Shown here: one piece after another, positions 23,243 to 35,125 of the stretch | Position numbering within the stretch: position 1 is the stretch's first letter | Layout: every line of letters starts with the position of its first letter | From: Cannabis sativa | Lineage: Eukaryota; Streptophyta; Magnoliopsida; Rosales; Cannabaceae | Assembly (NCBI RefSeq): GCF_029168945.1 | Contig: NC_083605.1 | Coordinates: 33,865,280-33,929,279 of the forward strand | Direction: 5' to 3' | DNA: 64,000 nucleotides | Program-made: the position numbers and the translations under genes | The notes under the pieces: generated by a model | What the model saw: only the letters and a program-made list of their open reading frames with translations | What the model was told of the DNA's origin: nothing | Database searches by the model: none

Positions 23243-24744
23243 TGTTGACCAAAAGTCAATCACTCACTTATTTTGATGATAAACAAATATTTATTTATTA
23301 TTTGTTACTAATCTTTTCTTGACCATTTTGCAAGCAAATTCACAAAGTATCAATATTTGCTCGGTAAAGTCAAACATAATCAAAGAAGTGGATTCAACAA
23401 GTATATCAACTACTTCATACTTCATAAGATCAAAAGTTTTATCAAGAGATCAAAAATTCAAGACCCTATCCAAAAGAGGACTTCAAAAACTAAAAGTCAA
23501 AAGTCAACCCGAAAGTCAAAGTCAAAGTCAAAGTCAACTCTCGGAAAAAAGTCAACTTTGGATCAAAACATGCAAATCAAGTTAGGAAGCTCATCTACAT
23601 CAAGAATACAAACAATCAAATGGTATAAATTTATTTTAGTCTTGTTAAAGTGATTTGCATAGTATACTAGGGTTTATAAGTACAAGTTTTGGCCCACTCA
23701 CTAACTTGTGCAACAAGTTTTCTACACGATAGTCCAAAAATTCTTTTGATTGAATTTCTAAATCACATTTTTTTTAACTAAGAGAACAAAATTGGAATTT
23801 TTGAAATCGGATAATCGAGTAAAGAGTTATGCGCGTTTTAGTGCCGAAAAATGCAAGTTTTGAACCTGCCTGATTTTCGGCCTACCTATTGAAAATAGGT
23901 AGTCCGTTTTTCGCAGTTAGGTAGTCCGTTTTAAAATAGGTAGTCCGTTTTTCCCAGGATTCTTTTTGAAAAATGTGCTAACGGCTAGTTTTTGTTCCTA
24001 CACTATATAAACTTGTTTTTCACTCAAAAATTAAGGTTGGTTGAGCTTCTATTCATCATATAACATCATTCTAAGTGTTCTAAACTAAAGAGTTATTATC
24101 TTTTCATAAACACACCAACCACACACACTTGAGCCAAACTTGTTCTTATCTTCTCTAGTGTGCTTGCAATTCTCTGTAGGGTTTTACATTGTTTTCCATC
24201 TTATTATAGAGAGTTTGCTTTGTATTTCAAAATTACATATTCATTGTATTGAAAGGTGAGGTTGGCACCGGTAGAAAAACAACTCGGTTGTAGGTGAGGT
24301 TGACACCGGTTTTGTAAACAACCCGAGAAAAGTGAGATTGGCACTTCAACAATCCGGCGAGGTTGATAGTCCTTGGAAGAAAACTATTGTGAGAGGTTTG
24401 GGAAAAACCTTGGTGAAAAATTCCCCGGTTGTAAGGGTTAGTCAAGCCCGTTAACTTGGCTCGATATTGGAACTCAAAGCTAGGTCCATAGCTTTGAAGA
24501 CCAAGGACGTAGGTGGCATAGTTCTACCGAACCTTGTAAAAATTGAGAGTTTGCATTTTCTAATCCTTAAACTCTTTACTTTACAAGTTTGATTATTTGT
24601 CATAATATATTGCTTGCCATATTACTTGCTTTTATTTGATTAAGTGGCTAATTGCTTAATTTTGTGTTAAAAGTTTTGATATAACCGAAATTAGTATAAA
24701 TTTCCAATTCACCCCCCCTCTTGGAAACATATCTTGGGCTAACA
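23243..24744 (+). repeat. Copia LTR with internal tandem repeats
   Basis: Contains short tandem runs of GTCAAA/AGTCAA at about 23490-23550, three copies of a TAGGTAGTCCGTTTT-type unit at about 23905-23955, and repeats around GAGGTTGGCACCGG at about 24255-24365. It ends in TAACA just before the primer site. Confidence 0.85.
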
Positions 24745-24798
24745 ATTGGTATCAGAGCAAGGGCTCAAATAATTTGATTAGATTTCACAATCTAGAGC

Positions 24799-25095
24799 AT
24801 GGCGTTTCCAAGCAATTCACACAATAACATGCTAGAAGGTTTAAGCACAAGTAGAGCACCATTCTTTGATGGGGTAGACTTTCCTTATTGGAAAATTAGA
24901 ATGGAAACGTATCTTCAATCCATTGATTATGATTTGTGGCATATTGTATGTTATGGTCCTTACATTCCTATGCATGTTGTAGATGGTGTAGAAACTATAA
25001 AGAAATATGATGCATATAATGAAAATGATAAGAAGATGATGTCTAAGAATGCTAAGGCTAAGTATGCTTTAATATGTGGACTAGATAGAGATATG
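24799..25095 (+). pseudogene. Copia gag N-terminal fragment
   Basis: Starts MAFPSNSHNNMLEGLSTSRA and carries PFFDGVDFPYWKIRMETYLQ and KYALICGLDRDMN, the DUF4219/UBN2-type start of Copia gag. After codon 98 or so the frame runs into element C leader and stops at 25128, so the last ten residues are not gag. No zinc knuckle or pol is present. Confidence 0.85.
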
Positions 25096-25425
25096 AACGT
25101 TCCTCCATTAGGGAGGATTACTCACTAAAACAAGAACTATGTAGAACCAATAATGGAGATCGAATATTCTCATAAAAAAAAAGCTCATTATTTAAAATGT
25201 ATTTTCTTCTAATATTTATTTTAATCTATTTATTTTAAATATATATTTATTTAATTAAAATTTCCAATTTAGAATAAAATTCTAAATATACATTTTAATT
25301 AAATTTTTATAAAATTGTACTTAGACGGATACGAAAATAAATTAAATTATTTTCCATCTTAGTAATAATTTTCAATAAATATTTCAAAAATTATTCAATT
25401 TAAGTTGTGTTAAAATTAATTAATA

Positions 25426-25880
25426 CAGTAGAACCTCTATCCAAGAATACACTTGGGACCAAGTAAATTATATTCTAATTGGGAGGTTATAACTAAATAG
25501 AGTTACACTAGAAAAAAAAATTAAAAAACAAAAAAATATCAATGTAATAATAATAATACATAATCATTAATACTATATCATAATAGAAATATTTTAGAGT
25601 AAATATAATTTCATACATGTATTATATAATCTAAAATAAAATTATTAATTTTACATAAATAAATTTACAAAATACATACATATATTTTCTTAAGATGTAA
25701 TTATTCTTATATAGAGGTATATTTTGTTAATACGGGACTTAGAAAAACTTAGAAAATGTATAACTAATTACAATTTAGAAGTTATTCTTATTTATAACTG
25801 GCCCAAATAGGGACTTGATTTTTTTATAACAAATTAGAGGTTATTCTTGAATAGAGTATTCTTAAATAGAGGTTCTACTG
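25426..25880. mobile_element. Emigrant-like pogo/Tc1-mariner MITE
   Basis: A 455-bp element with terminal inverted repeats of about 25 bp. The left end is CAGTAGAACCTCTATCCAAG; the right end, reversed, is CAGTAGAACCTCTATTTAAG. It is flanked by TA on both sides (25424-25425, 25881-25882). The ends resemble those recalled for the Arabidopsis Emigrant MITE. It has no transposase. It is inserted in the leader of element C; the matching sequence in A is uninterrupted. Confidence 0.9.
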
Positions 25881-26914
25881 TAATTAATTTACAACTCAAA
25901 TTTCATTTTTTATAAATATATATTGCATTTTGAAAATTAATGTATTTAAAATAAATACAATTTTTGAAAATGCTCTAAAATAAAATAAAATAAATCCTGA
26001 AAAATTATTCTAATTTTATGTTGGTTCAAAATTAATTAAAATTTAATTTTTAACACAAATATAATTTTCCTATTTAATTAAATATTTAAGAAAATTATCA
26101 AATATTTAAGTATCATGATTTTAGATAACGTAAATATTAATTTTCTATTTAATTAAATATAACTAGAAAAATACTTCAAGCAAACAGACAATAACTATCT
26201 AGACTTTGATTGACTAGTTAATTTATTTTCTAATTATAATATATTTTAGTTCATTTATTTTAATTAAACATTTAAATAAAAAATTTATTGATTTAAGTTG
26301 GTCTAAAATTAATTAAAAAAATAATTAATTTTCAACTTTAATCTATTTTTCAGAAAAAATTCAAAATTTTCTGCATTTAAATATAAAAATGCAATTTCGA
26401 AAAAAAAAATGATTAATAAAATATATTTTGAAAATTATTCAAATTTAAGTTGTTCTGAAATTAAAATTTCTAACTTAAAGTAATTTTCTATTTAATTAAA
26501 TATTCTGAAATTAATAATATTTAAGTATCAAGAATGAAATCAACTTAAATATTTAATTTTCAATTTAATTAAATGTATTAAATAAAAGAATTAAATAATC
26601 AAGTATAAAATAAACTTAATTATTAATTCTAATTTAATACTAGAAAAAATATTTTTAATTAAGTTGATCCAAAATTAATTAATAAATAATTAATTTTCAA
26701 CTTAAAATATTTTCCTAATTAAATATTAGAAAATATAACTAGTCACTAGAAATTACTATCTAGAATATATCTCAGTGTTTTTCTAAAATTAACTTTAAAA
26801 TATTCAATGAAAAATAAATTTCATATATTTTAAAAGTTAATTATGTTGCTAATTCAATTTTAATTAGGTTAGACTAATATAATTAACCTAATACAATTAT
26901 TTAAATAAGGAAAA

Positions 26915-27009
26915 TGGGCCTTCACAATTGGGGTGGTTCATGTGAGGGATGACTGGGTTCAGTATGTCGTACCCACTACAAAGGCCCCCTAACTCTCACA
27001 CAAGGCCCA
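26915..27009 (-). other. 94-bp conserved foldable block, element C copy
   Basis: Same outer pair TGGGCCTT/AAGGCCCA, inner TGTGAG/CTCACA and CGACA loop as in A, D and E. Confidence 0.7.
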
Positions 27010-28427
27010 AAGGAGAGGAATTTAACCATTAAATAAATAATTGTTATTAATTGAATAAGCCCAATTCTAATTGGGCCTAAATAAAATTACCTATGTGAAA
27101 TTCTATTTTTAGCAACCTAGTCTATTTAATTAATAAAACTTAAATGGGCTTCCTATATGCATCTAAGCCCAAAAACAAACATATAGGCTCACACAGGTCA
27201 AATATTTTGGATGGGCCCTATCATGTTACTAGGTTTACACAGATAAAAGAAATTGCAAAAATTACATGTTACAAATTATTTATAAGATCTATTGACAATT
27301 GAACTATGATTAAAAGCAGATCATTGGATCTCTCAACAAGTTAATCATAACAATTTAGATCAAATAAATAATAGGTTTGTAAAAAAAAATTGAATATATA
27401 ATTAAATAATCAAACAATACAAACCAAAATAAGTAAGAGATAATCTCGAAAGTAGGCTAAAATTTCTCTATTTTAAATTTTTTTAAAAAAATTAAAATTT
27501 AAAATATATATCTTAAGTAGAATTTAAATTTAGGTTGTAAGAGAATATTTGAAAAAATTCAAAAAAAAAAACTTAATAAACTCCTAAATTTCCTAAATTC
27601 TAACTTAAATTCAAAAATATCTAACTAATTTTTTAAATTTCAAGTTTATTCAAAATTTAAATTATTTAAATTTCTAATAAGATAATATAATATAATATCT
27701 TGAAATTTAAAATTTAGATATTCCTAATATTATATTCTTAGTTTTATAATTTAATAAATTTAAATATTACAAAATAAACTATTTCAAAAATAAGATATTT
27801 TATGGTTAGAATATTTTTCAATTTAATTCAAAAATAATAAAATAAAATAAGTTTGAAAATTTTATGGTTTGAAAACCTAAAATTTCTATTCAAACCTAAA
27901 CTAACCAATTTTTCAAATTTCATGTTATTTTTGCCAAAATTAATTTTAATAAAAAAAATGTCTAATAAGATAAAATGTTAAAAATAACATATTCCTAATC
28001 TTATAATTTTAATTGATAAAATATATTTCAAAAATAACAAATTTAAAAAAGATATGATATGGTTAGCAAATTTTGAAATTTAAACAAGATTATTTTTTTA
28101 AAAAAAAATATTTTAATACCAAAATAAGATCAAATTTAATTAAAAAAAATGTAATATCTGATCTTATAATTAAAATAGATAAAATAATCTAAAATTTCAA
28201 AATCAACCATAAGGCTATTTTTGTGAGAAATCAAATTTTCAAAATTTAAAGCCTACTAATATCTAAAACTAATTTTAATTAATTAAAAAATTAATAAAAA
28301 ATAATTTTACTCTCACAATCAGATTTTTAATTGAAAATTCAGATTCTACACAAAATTCTACCAAAATTTGACTTTTGTTTCAGTGAAAAACGATTTTTGA
28401 ATCAAAAGATATGAAGAAAACAAGATT

Positions 28428-28625
28428 GAGGCACAAGGGTAGGCATTGCATACGCCTGCGCGCGCGATGGAAGGAACTGACCGAGGGACGAGGCTGCATG
28501 TAGCCTCAGATGTCGAGGAAGCTCGGTGTGAGCAGCCATTCAGACAGGGCCGTGTCCGAGAATTCTCGACATCTCCTGTCTGAACGCGCGTGTCCCTATG
28601 TCCGGGCGCGCACACGTGTGCATCC
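28428..28625 (-). other. GC-rich island after primer site, element C
   Basis: Holds two perfect inverted pairs in interleaved order: AGATGTCGAG (28508-28517) with CTCGACATCT (28565-28574), and TTCAGACAGG (28539-28548) with CCTGTCTGAA (28575-28584). The order a-b-a'-b' permits a pseudoknot in RNA. A 91-codon frame across it has no protein signature. Confidence 0.6.
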
Positions 28626-28888
28626 GATTTCAAATATTTTCATCCAAATTCAAAAAATCATAACTAATTCATAAGAAATCCAAATTAGGTTTTGTAAAAT
28701 CCTAAATTCATTAACTTTTTGTCTACTTTTCAGTAAAATATTTCCAAATCGAAATAAAAAATATTTTTACAACATATACTGCGATTTCCAACCAATCATC
28801 ATATAAGCACATAAACCATCATGAAACCATCCAAATCAACACAAAATATCGTTTTAATTCATATTTCATGAAAGTAAATCATTACCAT

Positions 28889-28901
28889 GGCTCTGAGGCC
28901 A
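28889..28901 (-). other. Element C variant primer binding site
   Basis: On the minus strand it reads TGGCCTCAGAGCC, two bases from the 5' LTR. Two central bases differ from the initiator-Met site. Confidence 0.75.
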
Positions 28902-28903
28902 GT

Positions 28904-30764
28904 TGTTGGAATATATTTTACCAGGATCTAGATTTACTACCATGTATGTTATTTAACATCCTAAATATGAATTTCTAAAACAATGTAAATAAACATATAT
29001 AAAGTTTAGAAAACCTTACAGTGGGTGCAACGGAATATTAATGGCTCCTTCCACTCAGATCTCTAACCCTTGTATCCTGTCTGTAGCAGAGTATCACCAA
29101 GATCTGAGCCCGAATGTCCTCTTGATTCTGAATTCTTCACAGCCTTGCACATTATGATTGAGATACCACTTGATGTGTGTGGGCACTCACTCTATCACTC
29201 AAGGTATGAAAATAATATGAAGAAGGAAGAGAGGGGCTCGTTCGAAAATAGAAGGAGGGATGGCTTAGGAAAATTTTTCTGAAGGCAAGAAATTTTTTCA
29301 TCTTTTAAGTGTGAGCCATCACTATCTATTTATAGGCAACCACGTAGGTTTAGGTTAGGATTTATTAGACATTAAAATAATAGAAAAGTTAAGTGGAAAA
29401 TCCCATATAAGTGGCCGACCATGGATATGGGCCCCACTTTGGAATTTTTTCACTTTTGACAAATTTTTCTTATTTTCTAAAAAATGTCATTTTCCCAATT
29501 CTAAACATTTAAATGCCAAAACTATTTTATTTAATAATTAAAATTAATTATCAAATAAAATTTCCATTTAATATATTTATTAATTAGAGTTAATAAAGTC
29601 TATTAATTAATAAATAAGATTTAGAATCTCTTTTCTTCACAATTAAGCCCTTGCTTAGTGAAAATTCATAAACTAGACATAGTCTAATTTTAGAATTATA
29701 ATTGATTAATTAAAATCAATTATTTGAGTCTTACAAGCAGCATGGTCTCAACTAGTATGGGGACCATGGGCCTATACAACCGAGCTTCCAATAAGCAGAA
29801 CTAGAATTTACTAAGTAAATTCCCTAACTTATTAATTCCTTATTGCATCCACCATAGAACTTGGAATTGCACTCTCAGTCATATAGAACGCTCTATATGT
29901 TCCACGATATAGATACGCTATAAACATTTAACCATCGTTCTAATCTCAGTAATCAAAGATCCTCTATAGATAATTTACACCGAGTAGGGATAAATTTACC
30001 ATTTCACCCCTCAATGTATTTTATCCTTATAACACTTGGCTTCCTATAAATGATATTTCAGTGAACTAATATATAATCACTGAAACAAGAAGCTCTTCCA
30101 TTTACCTCTATTAAGCCAAGCTCGAAGGAAATCATCGTTTCACTTCTATGTCCTGATAGAAGCTATAGATTCCATATATATGTTTAGCGCTCTCAATCAA
30201 TCACACAACCATGTTCCCAAAATGTACGTATCACCCTGACCAGAAAGTAGGCTTAACTAAGAAATCAAAAAACATGAATAGCACTCCTGAGATTGAACCT
30301 AAGCATGTCAGGATTAAGATCTTTCGATCTAAGATCAACCAGTGATATTGACTTAGAAAGATACAACGGTAAGATTATAATATCTTTACCAAGATCAATA
30401 TCGGTCCCAGTCCAATGTATACTCCATACATCCAAAACTAGCATATTTTTCCAATATTCTGGAAAGAACATAACACTTATTCAAAGTGTAAGTACACTTC
30501 ATCGTTGATTATCACATCAGTGTAAATCCAGTGCACTAATGAATCAGGGACTTTGTCTTTTGAAGCATATAATCACAATCACATTCAACTGTGTTGACAT
30601 CACTGTAATTGTGAATGACTATATGTTCTGGACTAAACAAATTTTGTATATATTAAACCATAAATATGAAAACTACATGTAAACATAAATGACTTCTAAT
30701 CTTTCATTAATAACAAATCATATTAAATTAAAATGGGTTTTATTTAGGGCATAAAATCCCAACA
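28904..30764 (-). repeat. Element C 5' LTR
   Basis: A 1861-bp LTR collinear with 18426-20279, ending GGGCATAAAATCCCAACA. Confidence 0.92.
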
Positions 30765-32348
30765 CGTGGGTGCTTAGGGTATCTAGTTAATAGGGTTGAT
30801 GACACCAAGAAAATTGAAAGAAAGTCGGAGGAAACACGGGTAGTCGCTGAGTTCCTTGATGTGTTTCCAGAGGAGTTACCTGGGTTACCACCACACAGAG
30901 AAATTGAGTTTGTGATAGAATTAGTGCCCGGGACAGCACCAGTTTCCCGCGCACCATATAGAATGGCACCATATGAATTGAAAGAACTCAAAATACAGTT
31001 GGAAGAATTTCTTAAGTAGGGTTTATCAGACCTAGCTACTCTCCGTGGAGCGCACCAATTCTTTTTGTTAAAAAGAAAGACAGTACTATGAGAATGTGCA
31101 TAGACTGCCGAGAACTGAACAAGGTGACTATAAAGAATCGGTACCCATTACCAAGGATTGACGACCTATTTGACTAGCTTCAAAGGAAAAAGGTATTTTC
31201 CAAGATTGATCTTCGTTCAGGATGTCATCAGCTAAGAATCAAAAATGAAGACATATCAACAACCTTCAGAACGAGATAGGGACTGTTCATGGTGATGTCA
31301 TTTGGACTTACAAATGCCCCAACAGCTTTTATGGACCTCATGAACCGAGTCTTCAACGAATATTTGGATCGGTTTGTCATTGTGTTCATAGATGATATAT
31401 TGATTTATTCTAATGCAGAGGAGGAACATGAGGAAAACCTACGCCTAACCTTGCAGCGACTGAGGGAACATCAGTTGTATGCCAAGTACAAAAATGTGAG
31501 TTCTGGTTGTCTGAGGTTGCATTCTTGGGCCACATTGTCACTAACGGAGGAATAAAAGTAGATCCCGCCAAGGTTGGTGCAGTGAAAGATTGGCCTAGAC
31601 CAAAGACCACTTAAGAGGTTCGAAGCTTTTTGGGTTTAGTAGGCTATTACAGAAGGTTTGTTGAGGGGTTCTCAAAAATAGCCATACCCTTAACAGAATT
31701 AACTAGGAAGAATCTAAAATTTTCCTGGTCAGACAAGTGTGAGCAAAGCTTCCAAGAGTTGAAGAGTAGACTTATTTCGGCACCAATCCTCAGTTTACCA
31801 ACAGAGGAGGGACAATTTGAGGTATATTGTGATGCATCTAAACAAGGGTTAGGTTGTGTTCTAATGCAAGAAGGGAAGGTAATTGCTTACGCTTCAAGGC
31901 AATTAAAAGAATACGAACAGAGATACCCGACACATGACCTAGAGTTAGCCGCAGTGGTTTTTGCACTAAAAATTTGGCGTCATTATCTCTATGGAGTGAA
32001 ATGTGAAATCTACACTGATCATAAAAGTTTAAAGTACTTTTTCACCCAGAGGGAGTTAAACATGAGGCAGAGAAGGTGGTTGGAGTCAGTCAAAGACTAT
32101 GACTGCGAGATAATGTACCATCCTGGAAAAGCCAATGTGGTAGCCGATGCACGCAGTCGTAGAGGTCCAGGACTAGTTTCCACTTTACAAGGAGTATCAA
32201 GGGAATTATTAGAAGACATGGAACGAGCTGGTATAGAGTTTATCACAAGGAAGCTTGCAAAGGTCACACTACAATCAACCTTGTTAGAAAGAATTCAGGA
32301 GGGGCAAATGACAGATCAAAAGCTCAGTGAACTAAAGCAAGAAATTTT
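30765..32348 (+). pseudogene. Ty3/Gypsy reverse transcriptase and RNase H, broken
   Basis: This is the pol part of the oldest element, which copied element RNA into DNA. RT motifs in order: EFLDVFPEELPGLPP, the [18 protein letters not shown] region, [10 protein letters not shown], and catalytic FIDDILIYS at about 31386. RNase H runs from about 31820: [64 protein letters not shown]. In-frame stops lie at 31017, 31175 and 31277, a frameshift near 31490, and a further stop near 31613. It is non-functional. Integrase is absent; LINE sequence takes over near 32349. Confidence 0.9.
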
Positions 32349-32750
32349 GATAGCATTCTATTTTGTCGTTCAAATATCAAAGCATGCAATGCTATCAAAG
32401 AGGCCCTTGCCTAGTATCAGAAAATATCAGGGCAACTAGTTAATTTTAAAAAATTCTCTACTTTTTTCCCCTAAGACTAGCCTCACTTACCAAACCCTTA
32501 TCCAGGACTACTTACGGATTCCTACTACCAACCACATGGATAAGTATCTTGGACTGCCCCAATGCTTTGGTAGATCAAAAAAATCATTCTTTCCATCCCC
32601 TCAAGGACAGAATTTGGTCTTACCTATCAAAATGGCAGGGTAAATTTCTTTCCAAGGGAGGAAAGGAAATCCTTCTTAAGGCTGTTATCCAAGCCATTCC
32701 CACCTATGCGATGTCTGTTTTCAAACTCCCTGACTCTTTCTTCAGCTTTG
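32349..32750 (+). pseudogene. LINE (L1-type) reverse transcriptase, 5'-truncated part
   Basis: The C-terminal half of a plant non-LTR RT. It starts within the catalytic motif as DSILFCRSN, continues with a YLGLPQCFGRSKK stretch, then after a frameshift DRIWSYLSKWQGKFLSKGGKEILLKAVIQAIPTYAMSVFKLPDSFF. Stops and a frame change make it non-functional. Element D is inserted after 32750, and the same ORF resumes at 53048 (FVEKEMENFWWG). Confidence 0.85.
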
Positions 32751-34631
32751 TGTTGGGTTTTATGCCCTAAATAAAACTCATTTCAATATAATCAGATTTA
32801 CTTATTAATATAGATCAGAAATAACATTTAATGTTTCATGGTTCACATGATTTATTTCATGATTATATGTACATAATGTATGAATTCATCTTAAACCCTT
32901 TTCACATACTTGATCATGTTTATTGTGTCGTCAACACTTTGGAAAGTAAACTTGACTATGTGAATAAAGTTTCCAAGATTTATCAGACACACGGTTTTAC
33001 TGATATGATAATCTACAACAGAGTTTACTTGCATTTGGAGAAATGCTATGTTCTTTCCAGAGCATTGGTTAAAGTAAAGCTCAGGTTGGATGCGTGGAGT
33101 ATGCATCGGAAGGGACCGATATTGAACTTTGACTTAGATTTATTAAACTTACCGTAATATCTATTCAAGTCAATATCACCTAGTTGATCCTAGATCAAAT
33201 GATTAATCCTGTTATGATTAAGCTCAATCTCAAGAGGCTATTCATGTTCTTTGATTTGTTAGTTAAGCCTACTTTTGGGTCAGGGTGATACGTACATTTT
33301 GGGAACACGGTAGTGCAATTGAGTGGGAGCGCTAACATAAACATGGAATCTATAGCTTCTATCTGGCGAATAGTAAGTAAAGGATGATCTCCTTCGAGCT
33401 TGACCAAACGAAAATAAATGGTGGAGTACTCATTTCACATAAGCTGAAATATCATTTATATGGGGTTGAGTGTTTTAAGGATAAAATGCATTGTAGGGTG
33501 TAACGGTAATCTAATCCCTTTACAGTGTAGATCATTCATATAGAGGATCATTGATCAAATTAGGATTATAACAATGGATAACTAATGATGTCTCTATATG
33601 GTGGAACATATAGAGCATTCTATATACTGAGAGTGCAATTCTAAGTTCTATGCGTGGATTCAACGAAGAATTAATAAGTCAGTGAATTTAGGTTATAAAT
33701 TCTTGATCTGCTTATTGGAAGCTCGGTTATATAGACCCATGGTCCCCCCCACTATTTGAGATAATATTGCTTGTAAGACTCATATAATTGGTTTTGATTA
33801 ATCAATTATAATTCTCAAATTAGACTATGTCTATTTGTGAATTTTTCACTAAATAAGGGCGAAATTGTAAAGAAAGAGTTCTAGGGGCATATTTGTTAAT
33901 TATGATACTTTGTATGGTTCAATTAATAAATATGATAAATGACAATATTATTTAATAATTATTTATAGTTATTAAATAGTTAGAATTGGCATTTAAATGG
34001 TTGAATTTGAAAATTGGCGTTTTTGAGAAAATCAGATGCAAAAGTGATAAAACTGCAAAATTGCAAAAAGTGAGGCCCAAATCCATACAGATATAGCCGG
34101 CCACTTTTATAGGAATTATCCTTTGATATTTTCATTATTTTAATGCCAAATAATTCAAACCTAACCCTAGTGGAATGCTATAAATAGATAGTGAAGGCTT
34201 CAAGAAATTTACACTTTTTCCTTCAGAGAAAAACCTGAGCCTTCTCTCTCTATACCTAGCCGCCACCTTCTTCTTTTTCTTCCCTCTTCAATTTCAAAAT
34301 TTCCTAGTGTTAGAGTAGTGCCCACACACAGCAAGTGATACCTCAATCATAGTGAGGAAGATCGTGAAGAAAGACTTTCAGCAAAAAGGAGTTTCAGCAC
34401 TAAAGAATCAGAGAAAGAGATCCAGATTCAGATATTGATAATGCTCTGCTATAGAAATGAATCAAGGGCTAGATATCTGAACGGAAGGAGTCATTATATT
34501 TCGCTGCACCCAATGTAAGGTTTACTAAACTTTATATGTGTTTATTTCATCGTTTTAGAAAGTTCATATTTAGGGTGTTAATCAACATACTTGTGAGTAG
34601 ATCTAAGATCCTGGTAAAATAATTTCGAATA
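32751..34631 (+). repeat. Element D 5' LTR
   Basis: Starts TGTTGGGTTTTATGCCC and ends CGAATA, where CCAACA is expected, so two bases of the end have changed. The antisense frames inside it recur in other LTR copies only because the LTRs are similar. Confidence 0.9.
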
Positions 34632-34633
34632 AC

Positions 34634-34646
34634 TGGCCTTAGAGCC
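34634..34646 (+). other. Element D variant primer binding site
   Basis: TGGCCTTAGAGCC, two bases after the LTR. It carries the same CC change as C and E plus one further base. Confidence 0.75.
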
Positions 34647-34914
34647 AGGTTAATTGATTTGCTTGCAAGAATTTTGGACTTTAAAATGATTGTTTGATGT
34701 TTTGGATGGTATCATGTTGTATTGAGTGTTATTTGATGATTGATTGATGTTTGTGAATTTTCGTGAAAAATAATCAAAATTTTGTTTCTAGAATTATTTT
34801 TATTGGATAGTATGGAAAAAATTAAGCAAGTTACTTTTTTACAGAACTCAATTTCGATTTAATTTGAATTAGTTATGATTTTTTGAAGATTCAAAAAAAA
34901 TCAGGGATGCTGCA

Positions 34915-35125
34915 CTCACGCACGCGCGCGGACAGCACGAATTCAGACAAGCAACGACCGAGCTTGCTGTCTGAATCACGCCCTGCACGCGCGGAAACCC
35001 TGTCTGAAGCCCCTTACGCGCGCGGAAATCATGCAGATTTCCCCCTGTGTCGTGATTTCTCGGCCCAGCACTCCTCATGCGCGCGCGGACGAGTATGCAC
35101 AGCATACCGTCCGTACAGCTCGCAT
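34915..35125 (+). other. GC-rich island after primer site, element D
   Basis: Rich in CGCGCG runs. A stem can form between ATTCAGACA (34941-34949) and TGTCTGAAT (34968-34976), with further pairs next to it. The short overlapping frames on both strands are not credible genes. Confidence 0.6.

Larger units (their letters stand above)
23243..25095 (+). mobile_element. Left end of a Copia retrotransposon inside element C
   Basis: A 1.5-kb LTR (23243-24744, TGTTGACC...GGGCTAACA) is followed by a standard primer site, TGGTATCAGAGC, at 24747-24758, and the first 98 or so codons of gag. Sequence then switches to element C leader. The remaining interior, the 3' LTR and part of C are gone, so this is a deletion product rather than a complete insertion. 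Confidence 0.85.
18426..30764 (-). mobile_element. Element C: family-L retrotransposon with broken gag and nested insertions
   Basis: LTRs lie at 18426-20279 and 28904-30764. The flanking duplication CGTGG is exact (18421-18425, 30765-30769). The interior on the minus strand has the primer site, GC-rich island, leader, broken gag, 3' non-coding part and purine tract, in the same order as element A. It is 2.3 kb longer because of a Copia fragment at 23243 and a pogo MITE at 25426. About 240 bp of leader beside the Copia fragment have been deleted. Confidence 0.92.

Noticed and set aside
23319..23653. Ser/Gln/Lys-rich frames
   Set aside because: They translate the GTCAAA tandem repeats of the Copia LTR.
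23490..24365. Short repeated units considered as a CRISPR-like array
   Set aside because: Tandem LTR repeats without unique spacers in a plant retrotransposon; not CRISPR.
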